Notes under the pieces: model-generated
Seen by the model: only the letters and a program-made list of their open reading frames with translations
The model's database searches: none
Told to the model about the DNA's origin: nothing
DNA from: Bradyrhizobium acaciae
GTDB lineage: Bacteria > Pseudomonadota > Alphaproteobacteria > Rhizobiales > Xanthobacteraceae
Reading direction: 5' to 3'
Assembly (NCBI RefSeq): GCF_020889785.1
Contig: NZ_JACMYK010000016.1
Span: forward strand, 20,812 to 84,811
Length of the DNA stretch: 64,000 nucleotides
Made by a program: the position numbers and the translations under genes
In this document: positions 1 to 9,008 of the stretch, piece after piece
How the letters are laid out: each line of letters opens with the position of its first letter
How positions within the stretch are numbered: the stretch's first letter is position 1

Positions 1-1050
1 CAAGGGCGCCGGCAGCGCGCCGGCACGCATCAGGATCGCCAGATCATTGGCGGACTGCACCGTGAAGCTGCCGGATATCTGCCCCTGTCCGCCGGTGATC
101 GGCTCGCGGATCACGGGCGCCGAGATCACCTTGCCGTCAAGCACGATCGCAAACGGCTGGCCGACGTTATCGGCGGTCGCCTGAGCGAATTTGCGGGCAC
201 CCGACGTATTGAACTTGAAGCTGACGATCGCCTCGCCGGTGCGCTGGTCAAAACCGGGTTGAGCGTCGGAGAGTTCAGCGCCGGAAACCAGCACCTGCTT
301 CTTCACGATGTACGGAACCGGTGGCGGCGACGCACTCACGAGCCGCTCCGAGTCCACCGGCACCGTGGCCTGATCGGGCGACGCCGTGGTGTCGACCATG
401 CGGAATTCCATCTTCGCGGTCTTGCCGAGCAGCTCCTTCAGATGGGTCGGGTCCTGCAGGCCAGGCACCTGCACCAGGATGCGATCGGTGCCCTGACGCT
501 GGATCAAGGGCTCGACGGTGCCGAGTTCGTTGACGCGCTTCTCGACGATCTGGATCGACTGCTCGATGGTCTTGCGCATGCGATCGAGCATGGCCGCTTG
601 CGGTATCGTCATGCGGATCAGCCCGCCTCCGGCGTCCGCCACCTCAAGATCGCGCTGCCCGCTCGATCCGATCAGGCCGCCGATCGGCTGCGCGATCTCC
701 CGAAGTTTGGCCAACGCCGCTGGAACATCGGCCTCCTTCGCGATCCGGGCCTCGACGCCGTCGTTGCGGATTACGATTCCCCCGGTGAAGCCGATCCGAG
801 CATCGCGCAGCGCCTTCCGGGCATCGTCGCGGATCTGTTCGAGCTTCTCCTTCTTCACATAGTTGGAGTCGACCTCGAGCAACAGATACGAGCCGCCCTG
901 CAAATCGAGACCGAGTACGAGGCGCCGCTGCGCCCAGGCCGGCCAGGTCTTGACCTGCGCTTCGGGGAAGAAATTGGGCACGGCGCACAGGCAGACCACC
1001 AGCGCTATCAGGATAATCCCCAGCGCTCGCCACCGCGTGAAATACAACAT
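1..1050 (-). CDS. secD: Protein translocase subunit SecD, C-terminal part cut off by the window edge
   Basis: Inner-membrane subunit of the SecDF complex, which uses the proton gradient to pull proteins through SecYEG from the periplasmic side. The first 350 codons are present. One N-terminal membrane helix (about residues 9-27) is followed by the conserved GLDLQGG motif at residues 47-53 and the periplasmic region. At the window edge the frame reads the typical RAGALPAPL stretch that precedes the C-terminal membrane bundle. The family is usually 500-550 residues, so the last third lies outside. The start is the ATG complement at 1048-1050. It lies 40 bp downstream of yajC on the same strand, the usual yajC-secD operon order, so secF probably follows outside the window. 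Confidence 0.93.
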   Translation of the reverse strand, partial: MLYFTRWRALGIILIALVVCLCAVPNFFPEAQVKTWPAWAQRRLVLGLDLQGGSYLLLEVDSNYVKKEKLEQIRDDARKALRDARIGFTGGIVIRNDGVEARIAKEADVPAALAKLREIAQPIGGLIGSSGQRDLEVADAGGGLIRMTIPQAAMLDRMRKTIEQSIQIVEKRVNELGTVEPLIQRQGTDRILVQVPGLQDPTHLKELLGKTAKMEFRMVDTTASPDQATVPVDSERLVSASPPPVPYIVKKQVLVSGAELSDAQPGFDQRTGEAIVSFKFNTSGARKFAQATADNVGQPFAIVLDGKVISAPVIREPITGGQGQISGSFTVQSANDLAILMRAGALPAPL

Positions 1051-1090
1051 CGAATTGACCTGTCAGATTCGGCAAAAGGCTCCGCGGCAA

Positions 1091-1447
1091 TCAGCTCGCG
1101 GACGCCTCGTCCTTGGCGTCGCCCTTCGCCGGCTCACCCTTGGTCCGCACGCCCGAAATCATCTGGCGCATCTGCCGCACGCGAACGCCGTCCGAAATCT
1201 CGAACTCGATCTGGTCGTCGTCGACCACCTTGGTCACCTTGCCGACGAGGCCGCCAGAGGTCACCACGGTGTCGCCACGGCGGATGTTCTTCACGAGGTC
1301 CGCATGATCGCGCACCTTCTTCTGCTGCGGGCGCAGAATCAGGAAGTACATGATGACGAAGATCAGCGCGAATGGCAGCAGCGACATCAACATGCTGTTG
1401 GTATCACCACTCGCTCCAGCCTGGGCAAACGCAGGAGTAATCAGCAT
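1091..1447 (-). CDS. yajC: Preprotein translocase accessory subunit YajC
   Basis: Small inner-membrane protein that associates with SecDF. The 118-residue product has a single membrane helix (about residues 20-40, ending in the family-typical FLILRPQQKK) and a cytoplasmic domain with GDTVVTSGGLVGKV. The start at 1447 was chosen because a GAGGA ribosome site precedes it and the family begins just before the helix; an upstream in-frame extension is arginine/proline-rich and unlike YajC. It is the first gene of the yajC-secD operon and is divergent from the DUF815 ATPase gene. Confidence 0.93.
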   Translation of the reverse strand: MLITPAFAQAGASGDTNSMLMSLLPFALIFVIMYFLILRPQQKKVRDHADLVKNIRRGDTVVTSGGLVGKVTKVVDDDQIEFEISDGVRVRQMRQMISGVRTKGEPAKGDAKDEASAS

Positions 1448-1637
1448 TCGGACGATCCTCGGATTAAGACGGGAAAGGACCGGCAGCGCCCTCGGGTCGG
1501 GGCGGTATGGCGGTCCGGACAAATTCGCGCGGACTATAGCGGCCGCGGTCCCAATTGCAACGTTAACGGACCTTCATTTAGGGCGCTTGCGGGACCGCCG
1601 CCAGCCCGATAAGGCTGCGCCGTCAGGAACTGGACAA

Positions 1638-2621
1638 ATGCCGAAAAAAGCCAAGAAAACCACCAGCAAAACAGCCAGCAAAACCGCCTCCAAAGCGGCA
1701 GCCAAAAGCGTTGCAAAAGCCGCGACAAAACGCCCGGCGACGGAGCTCAACGGCGTAACCGTCGAGCGGATCGCGAACGCCCTGGAGACCATCGCCAGCC
1801 GGCTTGCAGCCGCCTCCCCGACTCACGATCCGGCCAAGTCGCTCAGTGCCGCGGACGCCTTTGTCTGGCATCCGGACGGACGGCTGGCTCCAGTGCCGCG
1901 CGTCAGCCGCGTCGAGATCGGCCTGCTCAAGGGCGTCGACCGGATGCGCGATATCCTGATGGAGAATACCGAGCGCTTCACCAACGGACTGCCCGCCAAC
2001 AATGCGCTGCTCTGGGGCGCCCGCGGCATGGGCAAGTCGTCGCTGGTCAAGGCTGCGCATGCCAGCATCAATGTCGACCGCAAGCCGGCCGACCGGCTGA
2101 AGCTGATCGAGATCCATCGCGAGGACATCGAAAGCCTGCCCGGCCTGATGGAGCTGCTGCGCAGCTCCTCGTTCCGCTTCATCGTGTTCTGCGACGACCT
2201 CTCCTTCGACGGCAACGACGCCTCGTACAAGTCGCTGAAGGCCGTGCTGGAAGGCGGTATCGAGGGACGCCCCGACAACGTCATCCTCTATGCGACCTCC
2301 AACCGGCGACATCTCCTGGCGCGCGAGATGATCGAGAACGAACGCTCGACCGCGATCAATCCGGGCGAAGCGGTCGAAGAAAAGGTGTCGCTGTCGGATC
2401 GCTTCGGCCTCTGGCTCGGCTTCCATCGCTGCAGCCAGGACGAGTACCTTGCGATGGTGAAGGGCTATTGCGATCATTACGGCATCAAGATCGCCGAGGA
2501 CGAACTCGAGCGCGAGGCGCTCGAATGGTCGACCACCCGCGGATCGCGCTCCGGCCGCGTCGCCTGGCAGTACACACAGGAACTCGCGGGCCGGCTCGGA
2601 GTGCGGCTGAGCGGCGCGTAG
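1638..2621 (+). CDS. DUF815 family AAA-type ATPase
   Basis: The 327-residue product begins with a lysine/alanine/threonine-rich tail (residues 1-32), probably disordered and basic. A P-loop ATPase core follows, with Walker A GARGMGKSS at residues 127-135 and Walker B FIVFCDDLSF at 181-190. This combination, with the VEIGLLKGVDR lead-in, matches the DUF815 family of uncharacterised AAA proteins, which are often found beside yajC in alphaproteobacteria. The substrate is unknown. The ATG at 1638 was chosen because coding in the longer frame runs back into the yajC promoter region. It is divergent from yajC-secD. Confidence 0.85.
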   Translation: MPKKAKKTTSKTASKTASKAAAKSVAKAATKRPATELNGVTVERIANALETIASRLAAASPTHDPAKSLSAADAFVWHPDGRLAPVPRVSRVEIGLLKGVDRMRDILMENTERFTNGLPANNALLWGARGMGKSSLVKAAHASINVDRKPADRLKLIEIHREDIESLPGLMELLRSSSFRFIVFCDDLSFDGNDASYKSLKAVLEGGIEGRPDNVILYATSNRRHLLAREMIENERSTAINPGEAVEEKVSLSDRFGLWLGFHRCSQDEYLAMVKGYCDHYGIKIAEDELEREALEWSTTRGSRSGRVAWQYTQELAGRLGVRLSGA

Positions 2622-2687
2622 CCCGGGTAGCGCGCCCGGCAACGCGCGGGGCTTCTGAATTCGGTGCGGCATGGGTACACTCGGTCC

Positions 2688-3161
2688 ATGCCGGCCGACC
2701 CAAGCGCGATTGCGAGACGATGTGGCGAGTGCACCGCGTGCTGCGATGGCTGGCTGAAAATCCGGATTCGTGACCACGACGTCTATCCGGGGCAGCCATG
2801 CCCGTTCAGCAGCGCGGGCAAATGCACGATCTACCACGAGCGCCCGGTTGACCCCTGCCACAATTTCGTCTGCGGCTGGCTGGCGCCGACAAGCCCGCTG
2901 CCCGACTGGATGCGTCCGGACAAATCCGATCTCATCTTCCTTCCCGCAAGCTTCGCCTGGCGGACGATCCCGGTCGACGTCGCGGTCGCCATCGGGAAGC
3001 GTCCGAAGGCAAAGGCGCGCACTTGGCTCGAAGCCTTCAGCCGTGACACGCGGCGGCCCCTGCTGCTGCAGTCGGACGGGGAATGGCACGCGCATGGACC
3101 GCCGCAATTCCTGCGCGACATGGTCGAGCAGATATCCGGCGGCCTCGATCCGCTGCGGTAA
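2688..3161 (+). CDS. YkgJ-like cysteine-cluster protein
   Basis: A 157-residue protein with the YkgJ/CxxCC metal-binding signature near its N-terminus (CGECTACC at residues 12-19), followed by further cysteines in GQPCPF, GKCTIY and DPCHNFVC. This family is annotated as a zinc or iron chelating domain of unknown role. No membrane helix or signal peptide is seen. An in-frame GTG at 2664 exists, but the ATG at 2688 starts closer to the conserved block. It is followed by an AT-rich gap before the porin gene. Confidence 0.78.
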   Translation: MPADPSAIARRCGECTACCDGWLKIRIRDHDVYPGQPCPFSSAGKCTIYHERPVDPCHNFVCGWLAPTSPLPDWMRPDKSDLIFLPASFAWRTIPVDVAVAIGKRPKAKARTWLEAFSRDTRRPLLLQSDGEWHAHGPPQFLRDMVEQISGGLDPLR

Positions 3162-3525
3162 TATAAGACCTCAAACCAAGCATGCCTTTACTAAAGCAGG
3201 CTCTATTTTGGCATTCATTATCCCAAACCGGCCATTTTATGTTGCAGTGCACTCATAATTTGTCAGCAATACCGACATAATTCGAAAAGGGCATTTTTAT
3301 CAGCTACTTCAGCGCCATCTAAGTAAGTCAAATTTTATTCCAAAAACCTCGGTGCGACAAATTGATGCACTGCGATAGTATCATCGTACCTATTTTGTCA
3401 CATGCCGCGATTAATCGCCATCAGCTCACTCATCAGCCGTGTATCTGGCATTTGGTATACATTAGCATTTCCACCCGTTTGCAGCCTCAGCAGCCCGTTG
3501 AGGTGATCGGCAAATGGGGGATCGA
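3162..3525. promoter_or_regulatory. AT-rich upstream region of the porin gene with an inverted pair of similar sites
   Basis: About 360 bp without a gene and visibly richer in A and T than its surroundings. It holds two related sequences in opposite orientation: GACAAATTGATGCACTGC at 3356-3373, and its near-complement at 3244-3264 (GACAAATTATGAGTGCACTGC when read on the minus strand). The spacing of about 90 bp suggests paired regulator sites or a long 5' untranslated region of the porin mRNA. No clear sigma-70 promoter could be fixed by eye. Confidence 0.45.
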
Positions 3526-5148
3526 ATGAAAAAGAGACTTCTCGTAGGGACTGCATCCGCGGCGATTTGCCTGGCGCTCGCGCAACAGCCGATACATGCG
3601 GCAACGCTCGACGACGTCATGGCACGTCTGGATGCACTCGAACGAAACAATGCAAAACTCGCCAAGGAGAACGCTCAACTCAGGGATCGCGTGAATCACA
3701 TCACGAGCGCTCCGGCTCCGGCCGCAGCGTCGACGCCCAAGGGCAATCCGGTCCAGCACGCGGCCGTTGCGCCCTCCCCAACGCCGCCGGCTCCCGAACA
3801 TGCCGTCGTCAGCATCGGTGGCGCGCCGATCTACAGCAAGGCGCCCGGCGGCAACGCCTTCGTCGACAACACCACCGTTACCCTTTACGGCCACGTCGAT
3901 CTATCGGGCGACTTCTTCAACGCCGGCGTGTTCGATCAGGGCAACAAGTTCGGCGTGGCGAGCAACCTCACCTATTTCGGCGTGCGTGCCCGCCACAACC
4001 TCGAGCCGTACGGCTTCGCCGGATGGGCCGCCGTGGCCCAGTTCGAATCCCTGGTCGAGGTCGCGGCTACGCCGACCGAACGCGCCGCGTTCGGCACGCG
4101 CGACAGCTTCATCGGAATGGAAACACCGTGGGGTGCGATCAAGGCCGGCAAGGCGGATACGCCGTACAAGAAATCGACCGCCAAGTTCGATCCGTTCTCG
4201 GCGACGCTCGGCGACTACAATTCGATCATGGGCAACACCGGCGGCGACCTGCGCGCAGAGTTCGATTGGCGCGCAGCGCACGCGGTCTGGTACGAGTCTC
4301 CGATCTGGAACGGTTTCCAGGCAACTCTGATGGCCTCGCCCGGACAGAACACGGCGAAGGACAACAGCGATTTCGCACTCGGCGACTTCAACTGCCCCGG
4401 CACTTCTGCGCGCGGCAGCGGCAGCGGCTTCCCGTTGACCTCGGCGCCGGAGGGCTGCACCGATGGCTCGTACGGTAATCTGTACAGCGCCTCGCTGACC
4501 TACAACCAGGGTCCGTTCACGGCGGTCGCCGCCTACGAGATGCATGAGGGCACCAACCGCACCGGTGACGAGGCCGTCACGCCGCTCAGCAATGGTGGCG
4601 TGTTGATCGTGCCCCCCGGAGCCGTCGGCATCGCCAACGAATGGGCCGCGAAGCTCGGCGCCGGCTATGGCTTCAATGACGGCATCGGCAAACTGCAGCT
4701 CTACGGCATCTATGAGATCATGCGGCGCGAGAACACCGTTGCCGACTTCAACGAGCGCTCGCGTGACGGCTACTTCATCAGCGCCACGCAGTCGGTTGGC
4801 GCCTGGGATGTCAGTGCGTCCTGGGCTCACGCCAACGCCTCGCCGGGCTCGCCCGGGACCGGCGTATTCAACAACTACACGGTCGCTCCGCCGGCCGGCT
4901 CGGCCGACTTTGCACTCAACAGCGTGGACAGCAGCGCCGATCAATATGCGGCAGGCGTCAAGTACCACTTCAGCCCGTTCGCAACCTGGTATCTCGTCGG
5001 CAGCTATCTGCGCAACGGCCCCGGCGCTCACTACTGCCTTGGCGTGAGCGGTCATGGCTACGGCGTGTGCGGACGCGACGCCAACAACAACGTGGTCGCC
5101 GGCAACAAGGCGAGCGCGGTCACGACCGGCATGACGTTCGACTTCTAG
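3526..5148 (+). CDS. Outer-membrane porin with N-terminal coiled coil
   Basis: Channel protein of the outer membrane. The 540-residue product starts with a signal peptide (MKKRLLVGTASAAICLALA, cleavage near HAA). A short predicted coiled coil follows (LDDVMARLDALERNN to RDRVNHI) and then a proline/alanine linker. The long Gly/Asn/Tyr-rich barrel region begins near TVTLYGHVDLSG and ends in the terminal aromatic TGMTFDF expected of barrel proteins folded by BAM. The coiled coil probably trimerises or anchors the barrel to the wall, as in related alphaproteobacterial porins. An in-frame ATG at 3514 with a GAGG site is also possible; 3526 gives a canonical signal peptide. Solute specificity cannot be read from the sequence. 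Confidence 0.85.
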   Translation: MKKRLLVGTASAAICLALAQQPIHAATLDDVMARLDALERNNAKLAKENAQLRDRVNHITSAPAPAAASTPKGNPVQHAAVAPSPTPPAPEHAVVSIGGAPIYSKAPGGNAFVDNTTVTLYGHVDLSGDFFNAGVFDQGNKFGVASNLTYFGVRARHNLEPYGFAGWAAVAQFESLVEVAATPTERAAFGTRDSFIGMETPWGAIKAGKADTPYKKSTAKFDPFSATLGDYNSIMGNTGGDLRAEFDWRAAHAVWYESPIWNGFQATLMASPGQNTAKDNSDFALGDFNCPGTSARGSGSGFPLTSAPEGCTDGSYGNLYSASLTYNQGPFTAVAAYEMHEGTNRTGDEAVTPLSNGGVLIVPPGAVGIANEWAAKLGAGYGFNDGIGKLQLYGIYEIMRRENTVADFNERSRDGYFISATQSVGAWDVSASWAHANASPGSPGTGVFNNYTVAPPAGSADFALNSVDSSADQYAAGVKYHFSPFATWYLVGSYLRNGPGAHYCLGVSGHGYGVCGRDANNNVVAGNKASAVTTGMTFDF

Positions 5149-5182
5149 AGCCATCTCCGAGAGCGCTCTGGATCAAAAACAA

Positions 5183-5217
5183 AACGGGGGAGGCTTGCGC
5201 CTCCCCCGTTGTCTTTG
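5183..5217. terminator. Bidirectional intrinsic terminator
   Basis: A perfect 12-bp inverted repeat (AACGGGGGAGGC at 5183-5194, complement at 5199-5210, loop TTGC) lies between the convergent porin gene and the M23 gene. It is followed by GTCTTTGTTG on the plus strand and GTTTTGTTTTTG on the minus strand, so it can end transcription from both sides. Confidence 0.85.
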
Positions 5218-5247
5218 TTGTGAGACTTGGAAGTCCCGGCGCGTAAC

Positions 5248-6628
5248 TTACGCGCCGTTGAGGAACTGGAGCGGATCGACCGGGGACGATCCCTTGCGGA
5301 TCTCGAAGTGCAGTTGCGGCGAGCCCGCCTCACCCGACTGACCGGACTTGGCAATCACCTGGCCGCGCTTGATGGTATCGCCGCGCTTCACAAGGATTTC
5401 GCTCGCATGGGCGTAAGCGGTGACGTAGCCGTTGGAATGGCGAACCAGCACGAGATTGCCGTAACCCTTCAGCTCACTGCCGGAGTATGCGACGACGCCG
5501 TCTTCGGCTGCCTTCACCGGCGTGCCTTCGGGCACCGCGACGTTGATGCCGTCATTGACCTTGCCGTTGGTCTTCGAGCCATAAGCGGTGATGACCTTGC
5601 CGCGCACCGGCCAACGGAAGGTCGGCAATGCGCCGGTGGCGTCGCTCGACTTGGTGGCGACCGGCGCTTCAGCAGCGGCCGCCGGTTGTTCGACAGCTGC
5701 AGTCGGCTGCACCAGCCGCGCACTCTGCTGAGGCAGCGCCGTGGCGACGACCTTCGGGGTGGCCATGGCCGGGGCCGGGGCCGCAGCGACCGGCGCAGTC
5801 AACCGGTTGCGCGACGGGGGCAGTAGCAGCCATCGCTGTCTTGGCGCCGGGCACGACGAGCTTCATGCCGAGGCTGAGCCTCGCCGACTGGTCGAGATTA
5901 TTGGCGCGGGCGAGTTCGGCCACCGGGATGTGGTGCTGGCGCGCGATGCTGTGCAGCGTATCGCCACGATTGACGTAGTGCACGCCAGCAGGCGCGGCTG
6001 CCACAGCGACCGGCCGGGTGGCGGGGGCTGCCATCGCAGGAGCCGCGGCGACTGCTCCTGGACGCGGAATGACCAGCTGCTGGCCGGGCGACAGCGCGCG
6101 CGGTCCCTTGTAGCCGTTGGCGCGCAGGATATCTGCGGTCGAGACGTTGTAGCGGCGCGCGAGCACCTCCAGCGTGTCGCTGGTGCCGACGATGATGGTG
6201 GTGCCGCTATGGCCGGCATGCGCCGCGGCGACCGAATGCGGAACGGTGCCGGTGGCTTCGATCTGCGGGCGCGCGGGCGACGGCGTGTACGACGAAAGCC
6301 CGCGGCCGCCTCCGGAGACGCCAGCGTTGGCATTGGCGACCGGGTAAGACTGCGGCGCCGCAACCGGCGGCGGCAGCGGCTGTGACTGGTACTGTGAATA
6401 CTGCGGTTGCGTTCGCGGCCGCGCGTATTGCGGCAACTCGCGCGGCGGCGGCCCCTGCACGGTGCCGGTCGGCTGCGGATCAAACGCGAACGGATTTTGC
6501 GAGTAGGAATTTTGCGAGAAGCGCGACGACATGTCGGCGCTGCAACCGGCAAAAGCCATGGACATCAGCGTCAGCACCGCAACCTGCGGTACGCGACGCG
6601 AGCGAAGCAACTCAACAACCCCAGACAT
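5248..6628 (-). pseudogene. LysM/M23 murein hydrolase activator-like lipoprotein (NlpD/EnvC type), split by a one-base frameshift
   Basis: The first frame (6628 down to about 5803) encodes a lipoprotein-type signal (AFAGC), a proline/glutamine-rich stretch and two LysM peptidoglycan-binding domains (GTSDTLEVLARRYNVS to PGQQLVIP, and VNRGDTLHSIARQHH to GMKLVVPG). The second frame (5802 down to 5248) encodes the M23 domain with YGNLVLVRHSNGYVTAYAH and LHFEIRKG. The frames join at 5798-5804, where one extra A on the plus strand (5801-5802) breaks an otherwise continuous alanine/proline linker. The intact protein would be about 460 residues. The zinc histidine of the usual HxxGxD motif is not evident (the M23 part reads GKVNDGINVAV), so the protein may be a degenerate, non-catalytic activator such as NlpD. 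It lies downstream of pcm, the common surE-pcm-nlpD order. A sequencing error is an alternative explanation. Confidence 0.8.
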
Positions 6629-6738
6629 GGTTACTCACTCGTACGCAACAAAAGACTGTTTTGAGTAAACACGTACCGAGTAAATAACCGCTTAACCCTG
6701 CGAATAAGGCGTTGGTGCCAAGCAGCAAATCGCCGAAT

Positions 6739-7389
6739 TTACAATTCGCGCGCGATTCCCGGCAGCGCCGGCACAAAGCGGACATCGACCAGTTCCTTGC
6801 GGTCGAAGCCGTTCTCCGTCCGTACCATGCGGACCAGGGTCTGCGTGCCCTGATGCGGTCCGACCGGGGCGATCAGGATGCCGCCGGGATCGAGCCGCTC
6901 CAGGAGCTTCTCCGGAATCTGCTCCATCGCCGCGGTGACGATGATGCGATCAAAATCGCCCGCGCCAGCCGGGACGTCGAAGCCGTCTCCGAGCAGCACC
7001 TCGATATTGTAGTAGCCCAGCTTTTCGAGCCGCTTGCGGGCTCCGTCGGCCAACGTCCGGTAGCGCTCGATGGTCAGGACCTGCTTGCACAGCCTGGACA
7101 GCACGGCCGCCTGGTAGCCCGAGCCGGTGCCGATCTCGAGCACGCGGTGGTCCTTCTGCAAATGCAGCTGCTCGGTCATGTAGGCTACGACGAAAGGCTG
7201 GCTGATGGTCTGCCCGCAGGCGATCGCCAGCGCGCTGTCGCGATAAGCATAATTGCGATCGCGCGGATCGACGAACACCTCGCGCGGCACCTCTTCCATG
7301 GTACGCAGCACCGCCTGATCGCTCACCCCTCGCCGCCGCAGGGTCAGCTGAAACATCATCTTCTCGGTCGGATCGGGGTTCACGGCCAT
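6739..7389 (-). CDS. pcm: Protein-L-isoaspartate O-methyltransferase
   Basis: Cytoplasmic repair enzyme that methylates isoaspartyl residues in damaged proteins using S-adenosylmethionine. The 216-residue length is typical. It shows the GQTISQPF motif (residues 59-66), the SAM-binding motif [13 protein letters not shown] (residues 83-94) and the downstream [16 protein letters not shown] block. It follows surE on the same strand with the receiver gene inserted between them in the opposite direction, and precedes the LysM/M23 gene. Confidence 0.95.
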   Translation of the reverse strand: MAVNPDPTEKMMFQLTLRRRGVSDQAVLRTMEEVPREVFVDPRDRNYAYRDSALAIACGQTISQPFVVAYMTEQLHLQKDHRVLEIGTGSGYQAAVLSRLCKQVLTIERYRTLADGARKRLEKLGYYNIEVLLGDGFDVPAGAGDFDRIIVTAAMEQIPEKLLERLDPGGILIAPVGPHQGTQTLVRMVRTENGFDRKELVDVRFVPALPGIAREL

Positions 7390-7768
7390 GTTCGTCAGCG
7401 TCTCTGGGCAGCAGCTCGGAATCTCGCTCCGCTTGATGCCATTGAAATCCGAAATACCGCGTTAAGGAAAAATTTCCCGTCCCCTTTTGTTCCCGGTCAG
7501 GAACCGTCACCCGATTTCATGTGGTGCCGACGTCGCAGCTTCCCATATAATCTGAGGCAATGCGCGGCTGACGCTAGATGGGCGCGGACGTGGGCTCATG
7601 GTTGAGGCGTCGTTCGTCTCGCGCCGGACGAATCTTGCGCAACGAGTCAGTTAACGTGCTGCGGCAAACAGCTGTAGCACGCTGGAAACCGGATAATTCT
7701 CAAACGTTTGCATTGCGCCTTGTAGCGTTATTTGCGAGCCTGTTTCAGGGACGGGCAAGGATTCCATC
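7390..7768. other. Divergent intergenic region between pcm and the receiver gene
   Basis: About 380 bp with no supportable gene. It must contain promoters for pcm (minus) and the receiver gene (plus). No convincing hairpin, repeat or RNA gene is seen. Confidence 0.5.
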
Positions 7769-8146
7769 ATGACAGCGATACGGCCGGCGGGCTGTTCAGT
7801 TTTCCTCGTGGAGGACGAGGTCATGATCCGGATGATGGTCGCCGATATGCTGGAGGAACTCGGCCACAGTGTCGCGGCCGAGGCCGGCGAAATCGGCGAA
7901 GCGGTCAAGCTCGCGCAATCGACCGAATTCGACCTCGCGATCCTCGACGTCAACGTCAACGGCAAGGTGATCACCCCGGTCGCCGAGCTGATCAACGCCC
8001 GCAACCGCCCCTTCATTTTCGCGACCGGCTACGGCTCGTCCGGCCTGCCCCCGGAATATCGCGACCGTCCGGCGCTGCAAAAGCCCTTCCAGCTGGAAAC
8101 GCTGGCCCAGATGATCTCCAGCGCGATGAAGGGTGCGCCAGTCTAA
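7769..8146 (+). CDS. Stand-alone response-regulator receiver protein
   Basis: A 125-residue single-domain receiver (CheY-like) without an output domain. The acidic pair E15-D16, the phosphoacceptor D60 (LAILDVN), T86 (FATGY) and K105 (QKPF) are all present, so it should be phosphorylatable. The closely spaced FATGYGSSGLP motif is the type seen in rhizobial receivers coupled to HWE/HisKA2 kinases; that link is inference. AAGGA precedes the ATG. It lies on the plus strand between the minus-strand genes surE and pcm. Confidence 0.85.
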   Translation: MTAIRPAGCSVFLVEDEVMIRMMVADMLEELGHSVAAEAGEIGEAVKLAQSTEFDLAILDVNVNGKVITPVAELINARNRPFIFATGYGSSGLPPEYRDRPALQKPFQLETLAQMISSAMKGAPV

Positions 8147-8163
8147 CGATCGATCACCCGGAA

Positions 8164-8931
8164 TTACTTCAGCGTCGCGGTCAGCGCTTCCGAAAACGCT
8201 TCATCGGTGCGGTCGAGCCGCAGCGGCGTCACTGAGACGTAGCGCGCGGCCAGCGCGGCGAGATCGGTGCCGTCGGCCGGCGTATCCATCATCGCCGCAC
8301 GCTCGAAGCCGATCCAGAAATACGGATTGCCGCGTCCGTCGTGACGGCGATCGATCTTCAGAAAACCCTGATTGCGCTTGCCCTGCCGCGTGATCCTGAT
8401 GCCCTTGACGTCATCGGGCATGCACGACGGGAAGTTGACGTTGATGACGGTGTTTCTCGGTACACCCGCGTCGATCACCTTGCGGATGATGTCGGGTCCG
8501 AATTTCAGCGCCGTGTCCCACAGCGGCGCGTTACGCGTCTCGATTGAAAATTCCTGCGACAACGCAAACGACGGAAAGCCGAGAATGGTGCCCTCCAGCG
8601 CGCCGGCGATGGTGCCGGAATAGACCACGTCCTCGGCAACGTTGCGGCCCTTGTTGACGCCGCTCAGCACGAGATCCGGCAGCTTGTCTCCGAGAATGTG
8701 GCGCGCGCCCATGATGACGCAATCGGTCGGCGTGCCGCGCACCGCGAAATGACGCGGGCTGACCTCGCGCAGGCGCAGCGGATCGTTGAGCGACAGTGAA
8801 TGCGAGACGCCGGACTGATCGAGCTCGGGGGCAACGATCCAGACGTCATCGGACAACGAGCGCGCGATTTGCTCGACGACCTGCAGGCCCGGAGCGTGGA
8901 TGCCGTCATCATTGGTGCAGAGAATTCGCAT
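8164..8931 (-). CDS. surE: 5'-nucleotidase SurE
   Basis: Metal-dependent 5'/3'-nucleotidase linked to stationary-phase survival. The 255-residue product has the family metal site NDDG at residues 7-10, DQSGVSHS around S40 and SGVNKGRN at 90-97, with full length conserved. It is downstream of serS and the repeat-rich gene and upstream of pcm on the same strand, a widespread surE-pcm arrangement. It ends 17 bp from the stop of the convergent receiver gene. Confidence 0.95.
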   Translation of the reverse strand: MRILCTNDDGIHAPGLQVVEQIARSLSDDVWIVAPELDQSGVSHSLSLNDPLRLREVSPRHFAVRGTPTDCVIMGARHILGDKLPDLVLSGVNKGRNVAEDVVYSGTIAGALEGTILGFPSFALSQEFSIETRNAPLWDTALKFGPDIIRKVIDAGVPRNTVINVNFPSCMPDDVKGIRITRQGKRNQGFLKIDRRHDGRGNPYFWIGFERAAMMDTPADGTDLAALAARYVSVTPLRLDRTDEAFSEALTATLK

Positions 8932-9008
8932 CCGTCAAAGTGCCTTTTGTTCCGGTCGACGCAGTTTTCTTGGGTTGCAGTTTCTTGGGTTGTTGTCGTC
9001 TTAACCGG

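Noticed and set aside
1623..3107. Long minus-strand frame of nearly 500 codons opposite the DUF815 and YkgJ genes
   Set aside because: It mirrors the coding frames of two well-supported plus-strand genes, is arginine/alanine-rich and has no recognisable domain or ribosome site.
3901..5154. 417-codon frame antisense to the porin gene
   Set aside because: Antisense shadow of a real gene in high-GC DNA; composition is valine/arginine/glycine noise.
8966..8996. Direct repeat TTCTTGGGTTG after surE start
   Set aside because: Only two short copies close together, with no symmetry or gene context to support a function.
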